A stretch of 64,000 nt of DNA, from the NCBI GenBank assembly GCA_020725645.1, contig DYEQ01000031.1, positions 93,216 to 157,215 of the forward strand, in the 5' to 3' direction. The translations under genes and the position numbers were made by a program. A model generated the notes under the pieces. It searched no databases. It saw only the letters and a list, made by a program, of their open reading frames with translations, and was not told where the DNA came from. Position 1 is the stretch's first letter, and each line of letters opens with the position of its first letter. The stretch is from Candidatus Fermentithermobacillaceae bacterium. Lineage in GTDB: Bacteria; Bacillota; Sulfobacillia; Fermentithermobacillales; DUSS01. Shown one piece after another: positions 27,567-37,054 of the stretch.

Positions 27567-28164
27567 TGTAGGGGAGGATGTCGCAAAGCTCGATGAACTC
27601 GTCGGCAGAGTCAACGAGTTCGTCTGCCGCCTTGTAATTACAGCGAATATACGCTTCAGGATGCTGAGTTGACAGCACCTGGATTCTAACGCCCCTGGCT
27701 GCGACAGCTCGCACCAGGGGCACGAAATCTCCGTCTCCCGAAGCCAGCACGTACCTGTCGCATCTGTCGGCGAGGCTCAGCATATCGATGGCGAGCTCTA
27801 GGTCGAGGTCAGCTTTGGTCACTCCGCCGGCGAAGACTTTAAGAGGCTTTTTAACAACCATGTATCCATTACGGTTCAGGAAACGCATGAACGACTGGGA
27901 GCGCCTGCGCTGCCCTTCAAGTTCTTCCCTCATGGCCTGCGGGTCGGCAGGGGCCATGATTCTGATGTACTGCTCAATTGTATCGGTAGTCCATTCGCCA
28001 GTATAGTAGTAAGCTCTTATGAGAAAGGAGTCTTTGGAGAGATATTCGAGGAGTTTTACGAAATCGATGTTGACCCCGAAAGCGTCGTGTGTGGCGTATT
28101 TGAAGTTCCATCCGTCAACGAAGATGGCCAACCGCGGCAAACTTGAACCTATAGTATGTTTCAT
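27517..28164 (-). CDS. NYN-domain (LabA-like PIN) protein, predicted ribonuclease
   Basis: 215 residues. PIN-like acidic residues are visible in LAIFVDGWNFKY, KADLDLELAIDML and VLASGDGDFVPLVR, the NYN/LabA pattern, predicting a metal-dependent RNase. A Lys/Arg-rich helix (EELEGQRRRSQSFMRFLNRN) precedes the second Asp cluster. Its 3' end overlaps the convergent small gene by 50 bases. tRNA-Arg lies just upstream on the same strand. Confidence 0.85.
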   Translation of the reverse strand: MKHTIGSSLPRLAIFVDGWNFKYATHDAFGVNIDFVKLLEYLSKDSFLIRAYYYTGEWTTDTIEQYIRIMAPADPQAMREELEGQRRRSQSFMRFLNRNGYMVVKKPLKVFAGGVTKADLDLELAIDMLSLADRCDRYVLASGDGDFVPLVRAVAARGVRIQVLSTQHPEAYIRCNYKAADELVDSADEFIELCDILPYITRTPSVQTQKLKEEE

Positions 28165-28214
28165 GGTGATATTTTACCCTCCGGTGGAATTTACCGTGAG
28201 AAGACATTTTAACG

Positions 28215-28291
28215 TGGTGCGCCCGGCGCGAATCGAACGCGCAGCCTCTGGCTCCGGAGGCCAACGCTCTATCCAATTGAGCTACGGGCGC
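28215..28291 (-). tRNA. tRNA-Arg (anticodon CCG)
   Basis: Acceptor 5' GCGCCCG pairs with CGGGCGC, then A and an encoded CCA. D arm GCTC-AATTGGATA-GAGC, anticodon loop CTCCGGA with anticodon CCG, T arm GCGCG-TTCGATT-CGCGC. All four stems close. Reads CGG codons. Confidence 0.96.
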
Positions 28292-28343
28292 ACTCCACAC
28301 AGATTATACATCCAAAACGCCCCGGTCACAAGTTGCCGAAATG

Positions 28344-28601
28344 TCAGAGTTTTCCTAACAAGACCAGAAGTCCGACCAGGATGAACCCTGCTCCTGCGAC
28401 CCCCCGGATTACCGCGGGAGGCACCAGCCGGTATAGGGAATCACCGACCAGCACTCCGATGAGGGAAGTAACGCAGAGGGCGAGAGAAGCTCCGGCGAAA
28501 ACGCTCCACATCGACCTCTTTTGCGCAGCGAGCATCATCGTGGATAGCTGCGTTTTATCCCCTAGCTCCGCCAGGAACACCATGGCAAACGTAGATATCA
28601 T
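28344..28601 (-). CDS. GDT1/UPF0016-type cation exporter, single half
   Basis: 85 residues from ATG 28601. Three hydrophobic segments and one copy of the family signature: FLAELGDKTQLSTMMLA (E-x-G-D-K-T). GDT1/TMEM165 (MneA) proteins export Mn2+ or Ca2+; full versions hold two such halves, while many bacteria encode single halves that pair. No clear ribosome site precedes 28601; the frame is open to 28790 with a Pro/Arg-rich stretch unlikely to be translated. A second half is not visible in the window. Confidence 0.75.
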   Translation of the reverse strand: MISTFAMVFLAELGDKTQLSTMMLAAQKRSMWSVFAGASLALCVTSLIGVLVGDSLYRLVPPAVIRGVAGAGFILVGLLVLLGKL

Positions 28602-28811
28602 GGTATGCCAGTCCAAAGCTCTCGGGCCCGGGCTAGATACCGCCGGTGCCCCATCCTCCCTTCCCTCTACCGGTTCGCCGCCGTTCCGGACCACTCCTCG
28701 AGGTGGCGGCGAAACTCCGGGCGCTGATGGACGCGCCCGTCGCGGACATCCTCTAAAGTCTAGCATAACTGCTGCGGAGGCTGAAGACACCCTTCCGGGA
28801 GGGTTTGGACT

Positions 28812-30800
28812 CTACGCCACCGCTTCCTTCGTTCGGGGGGTTTTTTCCCAAAGGCGGGGCTCCCGCCCGATAGCCCGGAGAACCATTGCGGTGGTGTAGG
28901 GTATTGGAAACATGAAAGCGGCCATGGGAAGAATGAAGAGCCCCAGGAATACACCGGCATTGGCCAGAAAACTCGAGGGTTTGAAACTCAGGTCGAAGTA
29001 ACGGCGATATCGCCTGTACGCGTAAAGGGTAAATCCGAGGTAGACAAAGGAGAACACGTTTAAAGCCCATTGTCCTTCAGCTGGAATCACCGATGGATCC
29101 AGCAGGTTCCTCGCGTAAAGACCCATGGCGATCGGAGGAACAAACGTGGCGCACTGGTACAAAACCCACTCCAGCTGCCCTTTTGTTATGAGCGCCTTGA
29201 GCAACCCTCTACGTTTGACGGGGTCGTCGTAGAACCTCGACACCTTTGATACCACCTGTATGTGCCCGGTACCCCAACGCAGTCGCTGCCTGAAAAAACT
29301 CTTGAAGGTAGGCGGCGTTTGTTCGCTAGAAAAGTAGGGGAGATACTCCGGCCACGCGTTTTCTAAGAGGTAAGCTCTGGTCCCGAGCTCGAGGTCCTCC
29401 GTAAGGACCTGATGGTCCCATCCGCCTATGGCTTTCAGCAGGTCATACGATACGAACAAGTTGGTTCCGCCCACGAACGGCAGGGTCCGGAACAGCCACG
29501 AGAGATACCATTCATGGGCGATGGCCTGGTAAAGGGAGGCGATGCGGCAAAAGGCTGTCATCTGGTAGAAGTTCCTCACCTGGAACACGGGCCCCTGAAG
29601 TATCCTGCACCGGTCAGGAGCAACGAGCCTCCGGTAAGCTACGTAAAGTAGCACGCATTTTTCGGGGCGGGACTCGGCGTCATAGAAGCCGCACACCTCT
29701 GTCGCGGGGTTAACAAAGCGCAGCGCCCAGTTCAATGCACGACCTTTTGTGGAAGGGCACGAGACGCCGGTACGTCTCCCCGGAAACTCGCCGTCGAAGT
29801 CATCGGGCACGACGACGTGTTTAACGCAGCGGGCAACCTCGGGCAAAAGACCCTTTCTGACTCTCTCTACCACTTCCTGGGTAGTTGGAAATAGATCCCT
29901 TTGTACTTGCCTGACACGGAGACCGAGCTTTCCCGTTTTGAGATCAACCAGGAGTTCGCTCACCGCAGAACGAGCTATGTGATTTGTCATGCGCCTTATG
30001 ATATCCTGGGTAACCCCCTGGTTGGCCCGGGCAGCGCGGCTTATAGCCTTCCGCAAAATGGCATCATCCTCGCCGGCGATGTGGATGTAAGCAGCAAGCG
30101 CAGGCATGGCGACGACGAGACAGACGGGATACAGTCTTTCCAGGTCAAGCTCGGATAGCCACGGGCAGGTCCGCTTCACACACTGAATTATCTTGTCCGA
30201 CGAAGCGCGTCCCCCTGAGGCGTATAGGGTAACCGACACTTCCCTAATCATGGTCTCCCTGGTGGTAGCCGGCAAACTCTGGAGCTCCGGAACCCCTACG
30301 ACCGAACCCTCGTGAAAATCTCTGCGCAGGTACTCCTGGAGGGCATAGGAGGCGAGCACCGCCACCATTAGCTCGCGAGCTTTGGCCTCCTCCTCGGGGG
30401 GAATTGGGAACTTTCCCTTTCCGTCTTCGAGACCTCTTGCCATTTCGAGGACTCTTTTAGCTATCCTGGGCCTTGACTTCTTCGCGGCGATGAGCTCCTT
30501 TTCGTCCGTAGCTACTATCACTTCGTACCTGTCCCGCGGATAGGTCAGGGAAAGCATGTGGAGGATGGTGTTCTCGATGACGTCGGACTCGTTTCGGGCG
30601 GGGATTAACAAGCTTATCGTAGGGGTCTCTTTCCCAAGGCGTCGGGCCGTATCACGCAGGTTTTCTTCAGACAGTGCCGGTCGCCGGCCCCAGTATAATT
30701 TGTCGCTATAGTGCTTCCAGAAGAAGAATCTGGCAAAGAGGATGAAGAATATGAGGTAAACAGAGAAGGCACCAAGGTATAGTATTTGGGGCAGATCCAT
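28812..30800 (-). CDS. Family 2 membrane glycosyltransferase with a large helical insertion
   Basis: 662 residues from ATG 30800 (a TTG two codons upstream is also possible; GAGGAGG precedes both). Helix at about 8-28, then a GT-A domain: SLLIPARNESDVIENTILHM, YEVIVATDEKE, acceptor and metal residues in YDAESRPEK (374-382), TEDLELG (467-473) and QRLRWGTGH (505-513), followed by four C-terminal membrane helices. About 225 residues (101-326), mostly helical, interrupt the GT-A fold between TDEKE and VVVPDDFDG, which is not normal for the family. Polymerises or transfers an unknown sugar at the membrane. Apparently monocistronic. Confidence 0.88.
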   Translation of the reverse strand: MDLPQILYLGAFSVYLIFFILFARFFFWKHYSDKLYWGRRPALSEENLRDTARRLGKETPTISLLIPARNESDVIENTILHMLSLTYPRDRYEVIVATDEKELIAAKKSRPRIAKRVLEMARGLEDGKGKFPIPPEEEAKARELMVAVLASYALQEYLRRDFHEGSVVGVPELQSLPATTRETMIREVSVTLYASGGRASSDKIIQCVKRTCPWLSELDLERLYPVCLVVAMPALAAYIHIAGEDDAILRKAISRAARANQGVTQDIIRRMTNHIARSAVSELLVDLKTGKLGLRVRQVQRDLFPTTQEVVERVRKGLLPEVARCVKHVVVPDDFDGEFPGRRTGVSCPSTKGRALNWALRFVNPATEVCGFYDAESRPEKCVLLYVAYRRLVAPDRCRILQGPVFQVRNFYQMTAFCRIASLYQAIAHEWYLSWLFRTLPFVGGTNLFVSYDLLKAIGGWDHQVLTEDLELGTRAYLLENAWPEYLPYFSSEQTPPTFKSFFRQRLRWGTGHIQVVSKVSRFYDDPVKRRGLLKALITKGQLEWVLYQCATFVPPIAMGLYARNLLDPSVIPAEGQWALNVFSFVYLGFTLYAYRRYRRYFDLSFKPSSFLANAGVFLGLFILPMAAFMFPIPYTTAMVLRAIGREPRLWEKTPRTKEAVA

Positions 30801-30936
30801 TAACAAAAAGGCCTCCTCACTAAACGTTCGTATGACAAAATCGCTAGTCAACCCCGGAATCTGTCCGGTCTCATCGAAGGGTAGTTTTTCGTTACGACCG
30901 GGAGCGCATTCGCAGGGGAAGACAAAGGAAAGAAGA

Positions 30937-30959
30937 GGAGGGGACCGGTCGTCCCCTCC
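30937..30959 (-). terminator. Intrinsic terminator of the ornithine cluster
   Basis: Nine-base stem GGAGGGGAC / GTCCCCTCC with a five-base loop; on the minus strand TCTTCTTTCCTTTG follows. Lies 28 bases after the last gene of the cluster. Confidence 0.7.
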
Positions 30960-30987
30960 TTGAGGCCTTTCGATTGGTCCTTCGAGG

Positions 30988-32304
30988 CTAAATCGCCCCC
31001 GCCATCTTCATGGCGGAGACCAGGTCGGGCGCACCCACTTCCTGAAGCTCATACCTTATCCGCATGGAGGGTTTGTTCATCTTCATCACCCTCCTCAGGT
31101 CTATGGGGGTGGCGATCAGGACGATATCGCACGGGGTTTTCTCGACGGTCTCCTGAAGCTCCGCTATCTGCTTGGGCGAGTAACCCATGGCGGGCAGGAG
31201 GGGTCCGATCTGCTGGTATTTGGAAAACGCCGCTTTTATGGAACCCGCCGCCCATGGCCTTGGATCGACGAGTTCGCTTGCACCCCAGCGCCGGGCCGCG
31301 ACCACGCCGGCGCCATAAGACATTTCTCCATGCGTGAGCGTCGGACCATCTTCGATAACCAGCACCTTCTTGCCCCGGATTTCCTCGGGGTGCTCGGCGA
31401 AAATGGGGGAAGCTGCCTCCACCACGATGGCATCGGTGTTCACCTTCCGGACGTTGTCTCTTACGCGCTCGAGGTTCTCGGGGCTCGCAGTGTCGATCTT
31501 GTTTATCACCACTATCCTGGCCATCCTGAGGTTGGTCTCGCCCGGATGGTAGGACAGTTCGTGACCGGGACGGTGGGGATCGACCACGACGATGTGGCAG
31601 TCGGACTTGTAGAACGGTATGTCGTTGTTGCCTCCGTCCCAAAGGATGACGTCAGCTTCGGATTCAGCTTGCTTCAGTATCTCACCGTAATCCACCCCGG
31701 CGAATACGACGTTTCCGCGGTCGATATGGGGTTCGTACTCCTCCCGCTCCTCGATGGTGCACTTGTGTTTGTCGAGGTCATCGTAGGAGGCGAATCTCTG
31801 AACCACTTGCTCGTCGAGCTTTCCGTAGGGCATGGGGTGCCGGATGACCGCCACCTTTTTTCCATGCTCTTTGAGGATTTGGGCGACTTTTCTCGTGGTC
31901 TGGCTCTTCCCTGCACCCGTTCTGACCGCGCAGACGGATACCACCGGTTTCTTCGACCGCAGCATGGTGCTCTTTAAGCCCAGGAGCTTAAAATCAGCTC
32001 CGGATGCCAGGACCAAGCTCGCCTTATGCATTACGTACTCGTGGGACACGTCACTATAAGCGAAGACGACCTCGTCCACGTCAAACTTCTTGATGAGCTC
32101 GGGAAGCTCGGATTCCGGATAAATGGGGATCCCCTGAGGATACAAAGGTCCGGACAGCTTGGGAGGATACGTCCTTCCCTCGATGTCGGGAATCTGCGTC
32201 GCGGTAAAGCAGACCACCTGACTTGTCTCGTCGTTCCGGTAGACGGTGTTGAAATTGTGGAAGTCCCGTCCCGCGGCACCCATTATGATGACTCTTCTTT
32301 TCAC
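30988..32304 (-). CDS. Cyclic 2,3-diphosphoglycerate synthetase-like GTPase
   Basis: 438 residues. N-terminal Rossmann-like part (RRVIIMGAAGRDFHNFN), then a P-loop VRTGAGKSQTTRKV near residues 128-141 and a SIMIBI-type NTPase core with WDGGNNDIPF, VDPHRPGHE and VVINKIDTA (NKxD guanine motif). This matches proteins annotated as cyclic 2,3-diphosphoglycerate synthetase, known from methanogens where the product is a thermoprotectant; bacterial homologues are not well characterised. Last gene of the ornithine cluster, 44 bases after argF. The enzymatic role here is uncertain. Confidence 0.8.
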   Translation of the reverse strand: MKRRVIIMGAAGRDFHNFNTVYRNDETSQVVCFTATQIPDIEGRTYPPKLSGPLYPQGIPIYPESELPELIKKFDVDEVVFAYSDVSHEYVMHKASLVLASGADFKLLGLKSTMLRSKKPVVSVCAVRTGAGKSQTTRKVAQILKEHGKKVAVIRHPMPYGKLDEQVVQRFASYDDLDKHKCTIEEREEYEPHIDRGNVVFAGVDYGEILKQAESEADVILWDGGNNDIPFYKSDCHIVVVDPHRPGHELSYHPGETNLRMARIVVINKIDTASPENLERVRDNVRKVNTDAIVVEAASPIFAEHPEEIRGKKVLVIEDGPTLTHGEMSYGAGVVAARRWGASELVDPRPWAAGSIKAAFSKYQQIGPLLPAMGYSPKQIAELQETVEKTPCDIVLIATPIDLRRVMKMNKPSMRIRYELQEVGAPDLVSAMKMAGAI

Positions 32305-32348
32305 GAGTTCAGCATCTCCCTTCCTCCCGTCCGCTACTGGACTATCTC

Positions 32349-33278
32349 TTACATGACCAAAGCCAGCAGCGCTTTCTGCACGTGGAGCCTGTTTTCCGCC
32401 TCGTCGAAGATGACCGACATGGGACCGTCAGCTATCTCGTCGGTCACTTCTTCGCCGCGGTGAGCGGGCAGGCAGTGCATGAAAATGGCGTTCTTGTCGG
32501 CACCGGAGAAGAGCTTGGCATTAACTTGATACGGTTGCATAGCCTTCAGGCGCTGCTCCCGCTCTTTTTCCTGACCCATGCTGGTCCAAACGTCCGTGTA
32601 GACCACATCAGCATCTCTCACGGCGTGAGCTGGATCCGTCGTCAAGACAAGATTCCCACCGTAGCGTTCAGCTGATTCCCGACCCATCTCCACGATGTCG
32701 CGATTGGGCTCGTATCCTTCGGGCGTGGCGACCCTTATCTCCATCCCCATTTTGGTCCCGCCGAGTATCCACGAATGGCACACGTTGTTCCCATCGCCTA
32801 CGTAAGCGAAGCGTATGCCGGAGAGCTTCCCCTTCTTTTCGATGATCGTCAGCATGTCCGCAAGGATCTGGCAGGGGTGAACCAGGTCGCTGAGCCCGTT
32901 TATGACGGGAACCCTCGAGTACCTGGCCAGGTCTTCCACGTCTTTCTGGGCAAAGGTGCGGATCATGATTCCGTCGCAGAACCTTGAGAGGACCCGTGCT
33001 GTGTCGGCGACGGTTTCCCCTCTCCCCAACTGGAGATCGTTAGTCCCGAGGTAGATAGCATGTCCACCTAGCTGGGTCATAGCCACCTCGAAGGACACCC
33101 TCGTCCTGGTGGACGGCTTCGCGAAGATCATTGCCAGCGTCTTACCGGAGAGTGGTTGCGGGCGGACACCGGACAGAAAAGCTGCCTTCATGGTGACCGC
33201 CGTTTGCAGTACCGTCTCGATTTCCTCCGGCGACCAGTCTTGAAGCCATACTAGGTGCTTACCTTTGATGCTCTTCAC
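32349..33278 (-). CDS. argF: Ornithine carbamoyltransferase
   Basis: 309 residues; interconverts ornithine plus carbamoyl phosphate and citrulline. Carbamoyl-phosphate loop STRTR at residues 56-60, then HPCQ in DLVHPCQILADML, and the ornithine-specific FMHCLPAHRG near the C terminus. GTG 33278 has GGAAGGAGGA upstream. Its place in an ornithine-degradation cluster, with no other arginine-synthesis gene, suggests a catabolic role making ornithine from citrulline; sequence alone cannot settle the direction. Confidence 0.95.
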   Translation of the reverse strand: MKSIKGKHLVWLQDWSPEEIETVLQTAVTMKAAFLSGVRPQPLSGKTLAMIFAKPSTRTRVSFEVAMTQLGGHAIYLGTNDLQLGRGETVADTARVLSRFCDGIMIRTFAQKDVEDLARYSRVPVINGLSDLVHPCQILADMLTIIEKKGKLSGIRFAYVGDGNNVCHSWILGGTKMGMEIRVATPEGYEPNRDIVEMGRESAERYGGNLVLTTDPAHAVRDADVVYTDVWTSMGQEKEREQRLKAMQPYQVNAKLFSGADKNAIFMHCLPAHRGEEVTDEIADGPMSVIFDEAENRLHVQKALLALVM

Positions 33279-33416
33279 TTCAGGTTCCTCCTTCCTCCGG
33301 GAAGCCCGAAGACGTTCCCGGTTATTTGCAGCGTTATCGCTTCATCCGCCATACGGGTGGAGCGCTTGCACCCATCATTCCAAAGATGGGACCGTACTCG
33401 ACCGGGAGCATGATTT

Positions 33417-34448
33417 TCACCATCTCCCCAGGTGAATTTGACCGACCACGTCGGCTGGCCTGCCGCACCTGGGACATTTCTTCTCGTGCGTCAGGTGGGA
33501 AGTTTCCAGTTCCAAAGGTCCCCTTTCGAGGAGGACCGCCCCACACTGCGGACACAAGGTATTCGAGAACTCGCGCCGCCAGACGTTGCCCACGTAAACG
33601 TAATGGAGGTTTTCCCGGGCGACCCGGTAGAGCTTCTCCAGCGTCGAAACGGGCGTCGGGGGGACGGTCATCCTGTTGTGCGGGAAATACCTGGAAAGGT
33701 GCAGGGGCACCGCCGGGTCGAGCTTCGCCACCCACGAAGAAAGCTGCCGCATATCCTCTTCGTCGTCGTTTTCACCGGGGATCACGAGGTGCGTGAGCTC
33801 CACGTGGCAGGAACGGATCGCTCTTTCGACGGTAGCCAGGACGGGTTCGAGTCTTCCGTGAACGAGCTTCCGGTAGAATTCAGATCTCCAGGCCTTCACG
33901 TCGATATTCATCGCGTCGACTAAGGGAAGGAGCTCCTCGAGGGGTTCGGGGGATATGTAACCGTTGGTGACCAGCACGTTTCGAAGGCCCACCCGTTTGG
34001 CGAGGCGCGATGTCTCGAGCACGTATTCGAACCAGATGGTGGGCTCGTTGTAGGTATACGCGATGCCCGTGACTTTCCCGTACCGCTTCTTTTGTTTCAG
34101 GGTGATTTCCACGAGCTCTTCCGGACTTATCTCCTCCCACTCCGGGTTCCCCTGGGATATGAGGTAATTCTGACAGAATTCGCAGGAGAAATTGCACCCG
34201 AACGTCCCGACCGACAAAAGAAGCGAGCCGGGCTCGAAGTGGTACAACGGCTTTTTCTCCACCGGGTCCAGGGCCACCGACGTAACCTTCCCGTACGCCA
34301 GCGAAACCAGCTTGCCGTTTCGAACGGCACGGACGCGGCAGATCCCCGTTTTACCCGGAGCTATAAGGCATTCGTTCGGACAAAGTTTGCAGCGGACGGC
34401 GCCACCCTCAAGAGCTTCCCAGTACCTGGCCGGAGAATCTTCCGCCAC
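33417..34448 (-). CDS. amrS: AmmeMemoRadiSam-system radical SAM enzyme
   Basis: 343 residues. N-terminal Cys cluster (C20, C23, C27, C37 in CKLCPNECLIAPGKTGICR), radical SAM motif GCNFSCEFCQN with C85-C89-C92, YTYNEPTIWFEY, and a C-terminal zinc ribbon (LCPQCG ... KCPRCGRP). This is the radical SAM member of the AmmeMemoRadiSam set, related to pyruvate formate-lyase activating enzymes; its substrate is unknown. The A/B partner gene lies 64 bases upstream on the same strand. Confidence 0.92.
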   Translation of the reverse strand: MAEDSPARYWEALEGGAVRCKLCPNECLIAPGKTGICRVRAVRNGKLVSLAYGKVTSVALDPVEKKPLYHFEPGSLLLSVGTFGCNFSCEFCQNYLISQGNPEWEEISPEELVEITLKQKKRYGKVTGIAYTYNEPTIWFEYVLETSRLAKRVGLRNVLVTNGYISPEPLEELLPLVDAMNIDVKAWRSEFYRKLVHGRLEPVLATVERAIRSCHVELTHLVIPGENDDEEDMRQLSSWVAKLDPAVPLHLSRYFPHNRMTVPPTPVSTLEKLYRVARENLHYVYVGNVWRREFSNTLCPQCGAVLLERGPLELETSHLTHEKKCPRCGRPADVVGQIHLGRW

Positions 34449-34512
34449 GAAGACTCCCCCCTTCCTGCCCTAGTTTTAATTCCTTCGCCGTCTTTTGACC
34501 GTCTTCAGGTCT

Positions 34513-35940
34513 CTAGTGGTACCTCTTCACGGTGAACCTGTAAAGCTTGACACTCTCACCTTGAGATATCCCCGCTTTTCTCCGGGCGATGGCGATCTGC
34601 TCCTCCACCGTATCGATACCCTCGAGGTCGGGAAGGAGCAGCCCTCTCCTACCGCCGGCCTCCACTATGACCCCGTACTTTTTGGGGTCGAGAGACTCTT
34701 CATCCGCAGGCTCGGCCGGACTCAAGATGTCCACGGAGTAATCGAGATAGTCGAGCTCATCCACGGTGACGGGAGGAAACCGGGGATCCCTGGTCCCGGC
34801 TTCCACCGCATTGTAGATTATCTCTTCCACCAGACTCTTCCGCACCGGCCCGGTCGTCCCGATGCAGCCTCTGAGAGCACCCTCCCTATGGATGGACACG
34901 AAAACTCCCGCTCTTCCCCGAAACTCTTCGGGAACGTCTTGCGGGGGCTTCATTAAACTGCCCGTCCTGACGTAATGCTCTAGCGACTCCCGAGCGATCC
35001 TCACGGGGAAGGACTCCCGGCTCCGCCTTTCTTCGGTCTTGGCGTGCAGTTCGCGCCGGAGCGCCTCCAGCCTCGACCCGGATTTCTTTGCCTCGAGTTC
35101 GAACAGGGCGACGCAGTAACCGACGCCGAACGGCCCTTCGTAGGAGAGGATTTGAGGCCTCACTTCCCGGCTATCCAGCACCCCCAGGAGGGTCACTATG
35201 GGTCGCAGCCCGCATTCGCCCGCCGCCTCTATCAGGGAACCGTCCATCGTCAGGATGGAAGTCGCGTCGAAGGCACCAAGATGCTTCACAAGCACTTCGT
35301 CGAACTCCTTGCCCCGCGGACTGTAACCGGCAGGCGCGCCCGGCATCAACCGGTGAGACAGATCCCCGGAAGCGACTACAGCTACCGGTTTTCCCGACTC
35401 TTCGATGGCAAACCCGATTTTCCGCCCGACCGTGTAGAGGTCCAGATACGGAAGAAAGCCCATGTTAACGACGACGAGTTTCCCCCGGAAACCGGCTTTT
35501 TTGAGGAAGTACAGGGGCACCATGACGCCGTGGTCGATCTCGTACCCGACCCCGTAGCGCCCCAGGTTACCTTCGTCCAGAAAGACGACGGGGCTGCCGG
35601 CGAGGGATTTTTTCAAGGTCGAGATAAGGTCCGTGTCCGTCTCGTAATCGAAGGACACTTCGGGGGCGCGGAAGCTGCCCAGGTCCCCGCGAAGGCGTCT
35701 TTGAGCACGGATGGAGACGGCGTCGGCGAATGCGGGCCCATGGGGGCTAATGACGAGGACCGTTTCAGGTTGTTTCTCAACCATCCTTTTAGCCACGGTG
35801 GTGAGGGCTTCCACCGTTTTCCCGGTGACCCGCTCCTCGCCCCGTCCGACTTCCGGAATGATGATAGGCGGGTGAGGACTGAGCGCAGCCGCGATCAATC
35901 CCCTCCGGGGCGACCGCCTGACTCGAGGTTCGGATGTCAT
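34513..35940 (-). CDS. AmmeMemoRadiSam system A/B fusion (MEMO/LigB-like + AMMECR1)
   Basis: 475 residues from ATG 35940 behind GGGGGTGA. Residues about 14-285 are a LigB/MEMO-like class III extradiol-dioxygenase fold: [40 protein letters not shown]. Residues about 295-475 are AMMECR1: [30 protein letters not shown]. The fused gene and amrS together carry all three parts of the AmmeMemoRadiSam module, whose reaction is not established. It lies 25 bases after the ornithine racemase gene, so it is transcribed with ornithine degradation. Confidence 0.92.
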   Translation of the reverse strand: MTSEPRVRRSPRRGLIAAALSPHPPIIIPEVGRGEERVTGKTVEALTTVAKRMVEKQPETVLVISPHGPAFADAVSIRAQRRLRGDLGSFRAPEVSFDYETDTDLISTLKKSLAGSPVVFLDEGNLGRYGVGYEIDHGVMVPLYFLKKAGFRGKLVVVNMGFLPYLDLYTVGRKIGFAIEESGKPVAVVASGDLSHRLMPGAPAGYSPRGKEFDEVLVKHLGAFDATSILTMDGSLIEAAGECGLRPIVTLLGVLDSREVRPQILSYEGPFGVGYCVALFELEAKKSGSRLEALRRELHAKTEERRSRESFPVRIARESLEHYVRTGSLMKPPQDVPEEFRGRAGVFVSIHREGALRGCIGTTGPVRKSLVEEIIYNAVEAGTRDPRFPPVTVDELDYLDYSVDILSPAEPADEESLDPKKYGVIVEAGGRRGLLLPDLEGIDTVEEQIAIARRKAGISQGESVKLYRFTVKRYH

Positions 35941-35965
35941 ACCTCGTTCACCCCCAACAGGCTCC

Positions 35966-37036
35966 TTAGACAACCACTTTCTCAACGTAAGCTGACGTCG
36001 ACGCTCTCAGCAGGGTGCCATATTGCACCAGGAACTGGACGACATCTCCCGGCTCTACCGGGTGTTCCGCCTCGGTCACGTCCAGGATCAGGTGGTCCGA
36101 GGAAGCTCCGACGATTCGTATCCCGGGATCGATGGGGTAGAGCGAGTCGGGGTCCACGTCCTGCCTTCCCGTTGCCGCGATCGCCCGTCTGCGTATCCCC
36201 AGGTCCTCATACACGGGAATCCTCCCAAACGCGTCTTGACCGATCTCTCCGACGGGTTTGGAGGGTTTGGACAGAACTTCTATCACTTCGGCCTTGAGCT
36301 TGAACGCATCCCGGTGGCAGCCGGGGATCTCCTCCCGCCTCACAGCTTCGGTTCCCAGGAGGATGCTTTCCCCGACCCTGAGTTCGGTTATACCTTCCGG
36401 AACGTCTTTGGCCAGAACCATCCTCATATTCGCAGAGTTTCCCCCTGATATGACCTCGATCGGGACGCCGGCGGCATCCTCGATTTTCTCCTTTACTTCG
36501 AGGAGAGCTTTCATCTTCTCCCTCGTGGGTATCACCCCGCCGTAACAGGCCATGTTCGTACCGATACCCCATAGAACCAGACCGGGGATGTCGCGGATCT
36601 TACGGGCTACCTCGGGTGCCTCGTCGGGCCATACCCCTTCCCGGAGATCGCCCATATCGACCATGAGAATGACCCGGTGAATCTTCCCTTTCCGTTCCGC
36701 TTCCCTTCCGAGGAGCTTAAACAGGCCCGGGTCGGACCCTAGACTCACGTCGGCGACTTCGACAGCTTTTGACACCTGCGACGGACCGGGCGCCCGTAAA
36801 AGCACCATTTCACAGGAAACCCCCGCTTGCCTGAGTTTCTCCAGGTTCTGGACCCTTGAATCACCGATGGCGTCCACACCGCCTTCGAGCATCGCCCGGA
36901 CAACCGCAGGGTGCGCACATGTGCCTTTCGCCACACCTACGAGGCGGGGAATGCCCGCCTGACGCAAGAGTTCTTTGACCCTCGCGGCATTATCCCGTAT
37001 CTTTCCGGGGTTTATTTCCAGAACCGGGTATTTCAC
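35966..37036 (-). CDS. orr: Ornithine racemase (PLP, fold III)
   Basis: 356 residues. PLP Lys37 in [13 protein letters not shown]; alanine-racemase barrel with [27 protein letters not shown] and [11 protein letters not shown]. The last two are typical of the Orr/YhfX branch rather than Alr. Converts L-ornithine to D-ornithine, the substrate of the OraSE aminomutase encoded upstream in the same transcript. 18 bases downstream of the reactivase gene. Confidence 0.9.
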   Translation of the reverse strand: MKYPVLEINPGKIRDNAARVKELLRQAGIPRLVGVAKGTCAHPAVVRAMLEGGVDAIGDSRVQNLEKLRQAGVSCEMVLLRAPGPSQVSKAVEVADVSLGSDPGLFKLLGREAERKGKIHRVILMVDMGDLREGVWPDEAPEVARKIRDIPGLVLWGIGTNMACYGGVIPTREKMKALLEVKEKIEDAAGVPIEVISGGNSANMRMVLAKDVPEGITELRVGESILLGTEAVRREEIPGCHRDAFKLKAEVIEVLSKPSKPVGEIGQDAFGRIPVYEDLGIRRRAIAATGRQDVDPDSLYPIDPGIRIVGASSDHLILDVTEAEHPVEPGDVVQFLVQYGTLLRASTSAYVEKVVV

Positions 37037-37054
37037 TTTTCCGACCTCCGTTCT

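Noticed and set aside
35044..36297. Plus-strand frame of 417 codons
   Set aside because: Antisense to the AmmeMemoRadiSam fusion and orr; both of these are well supported.
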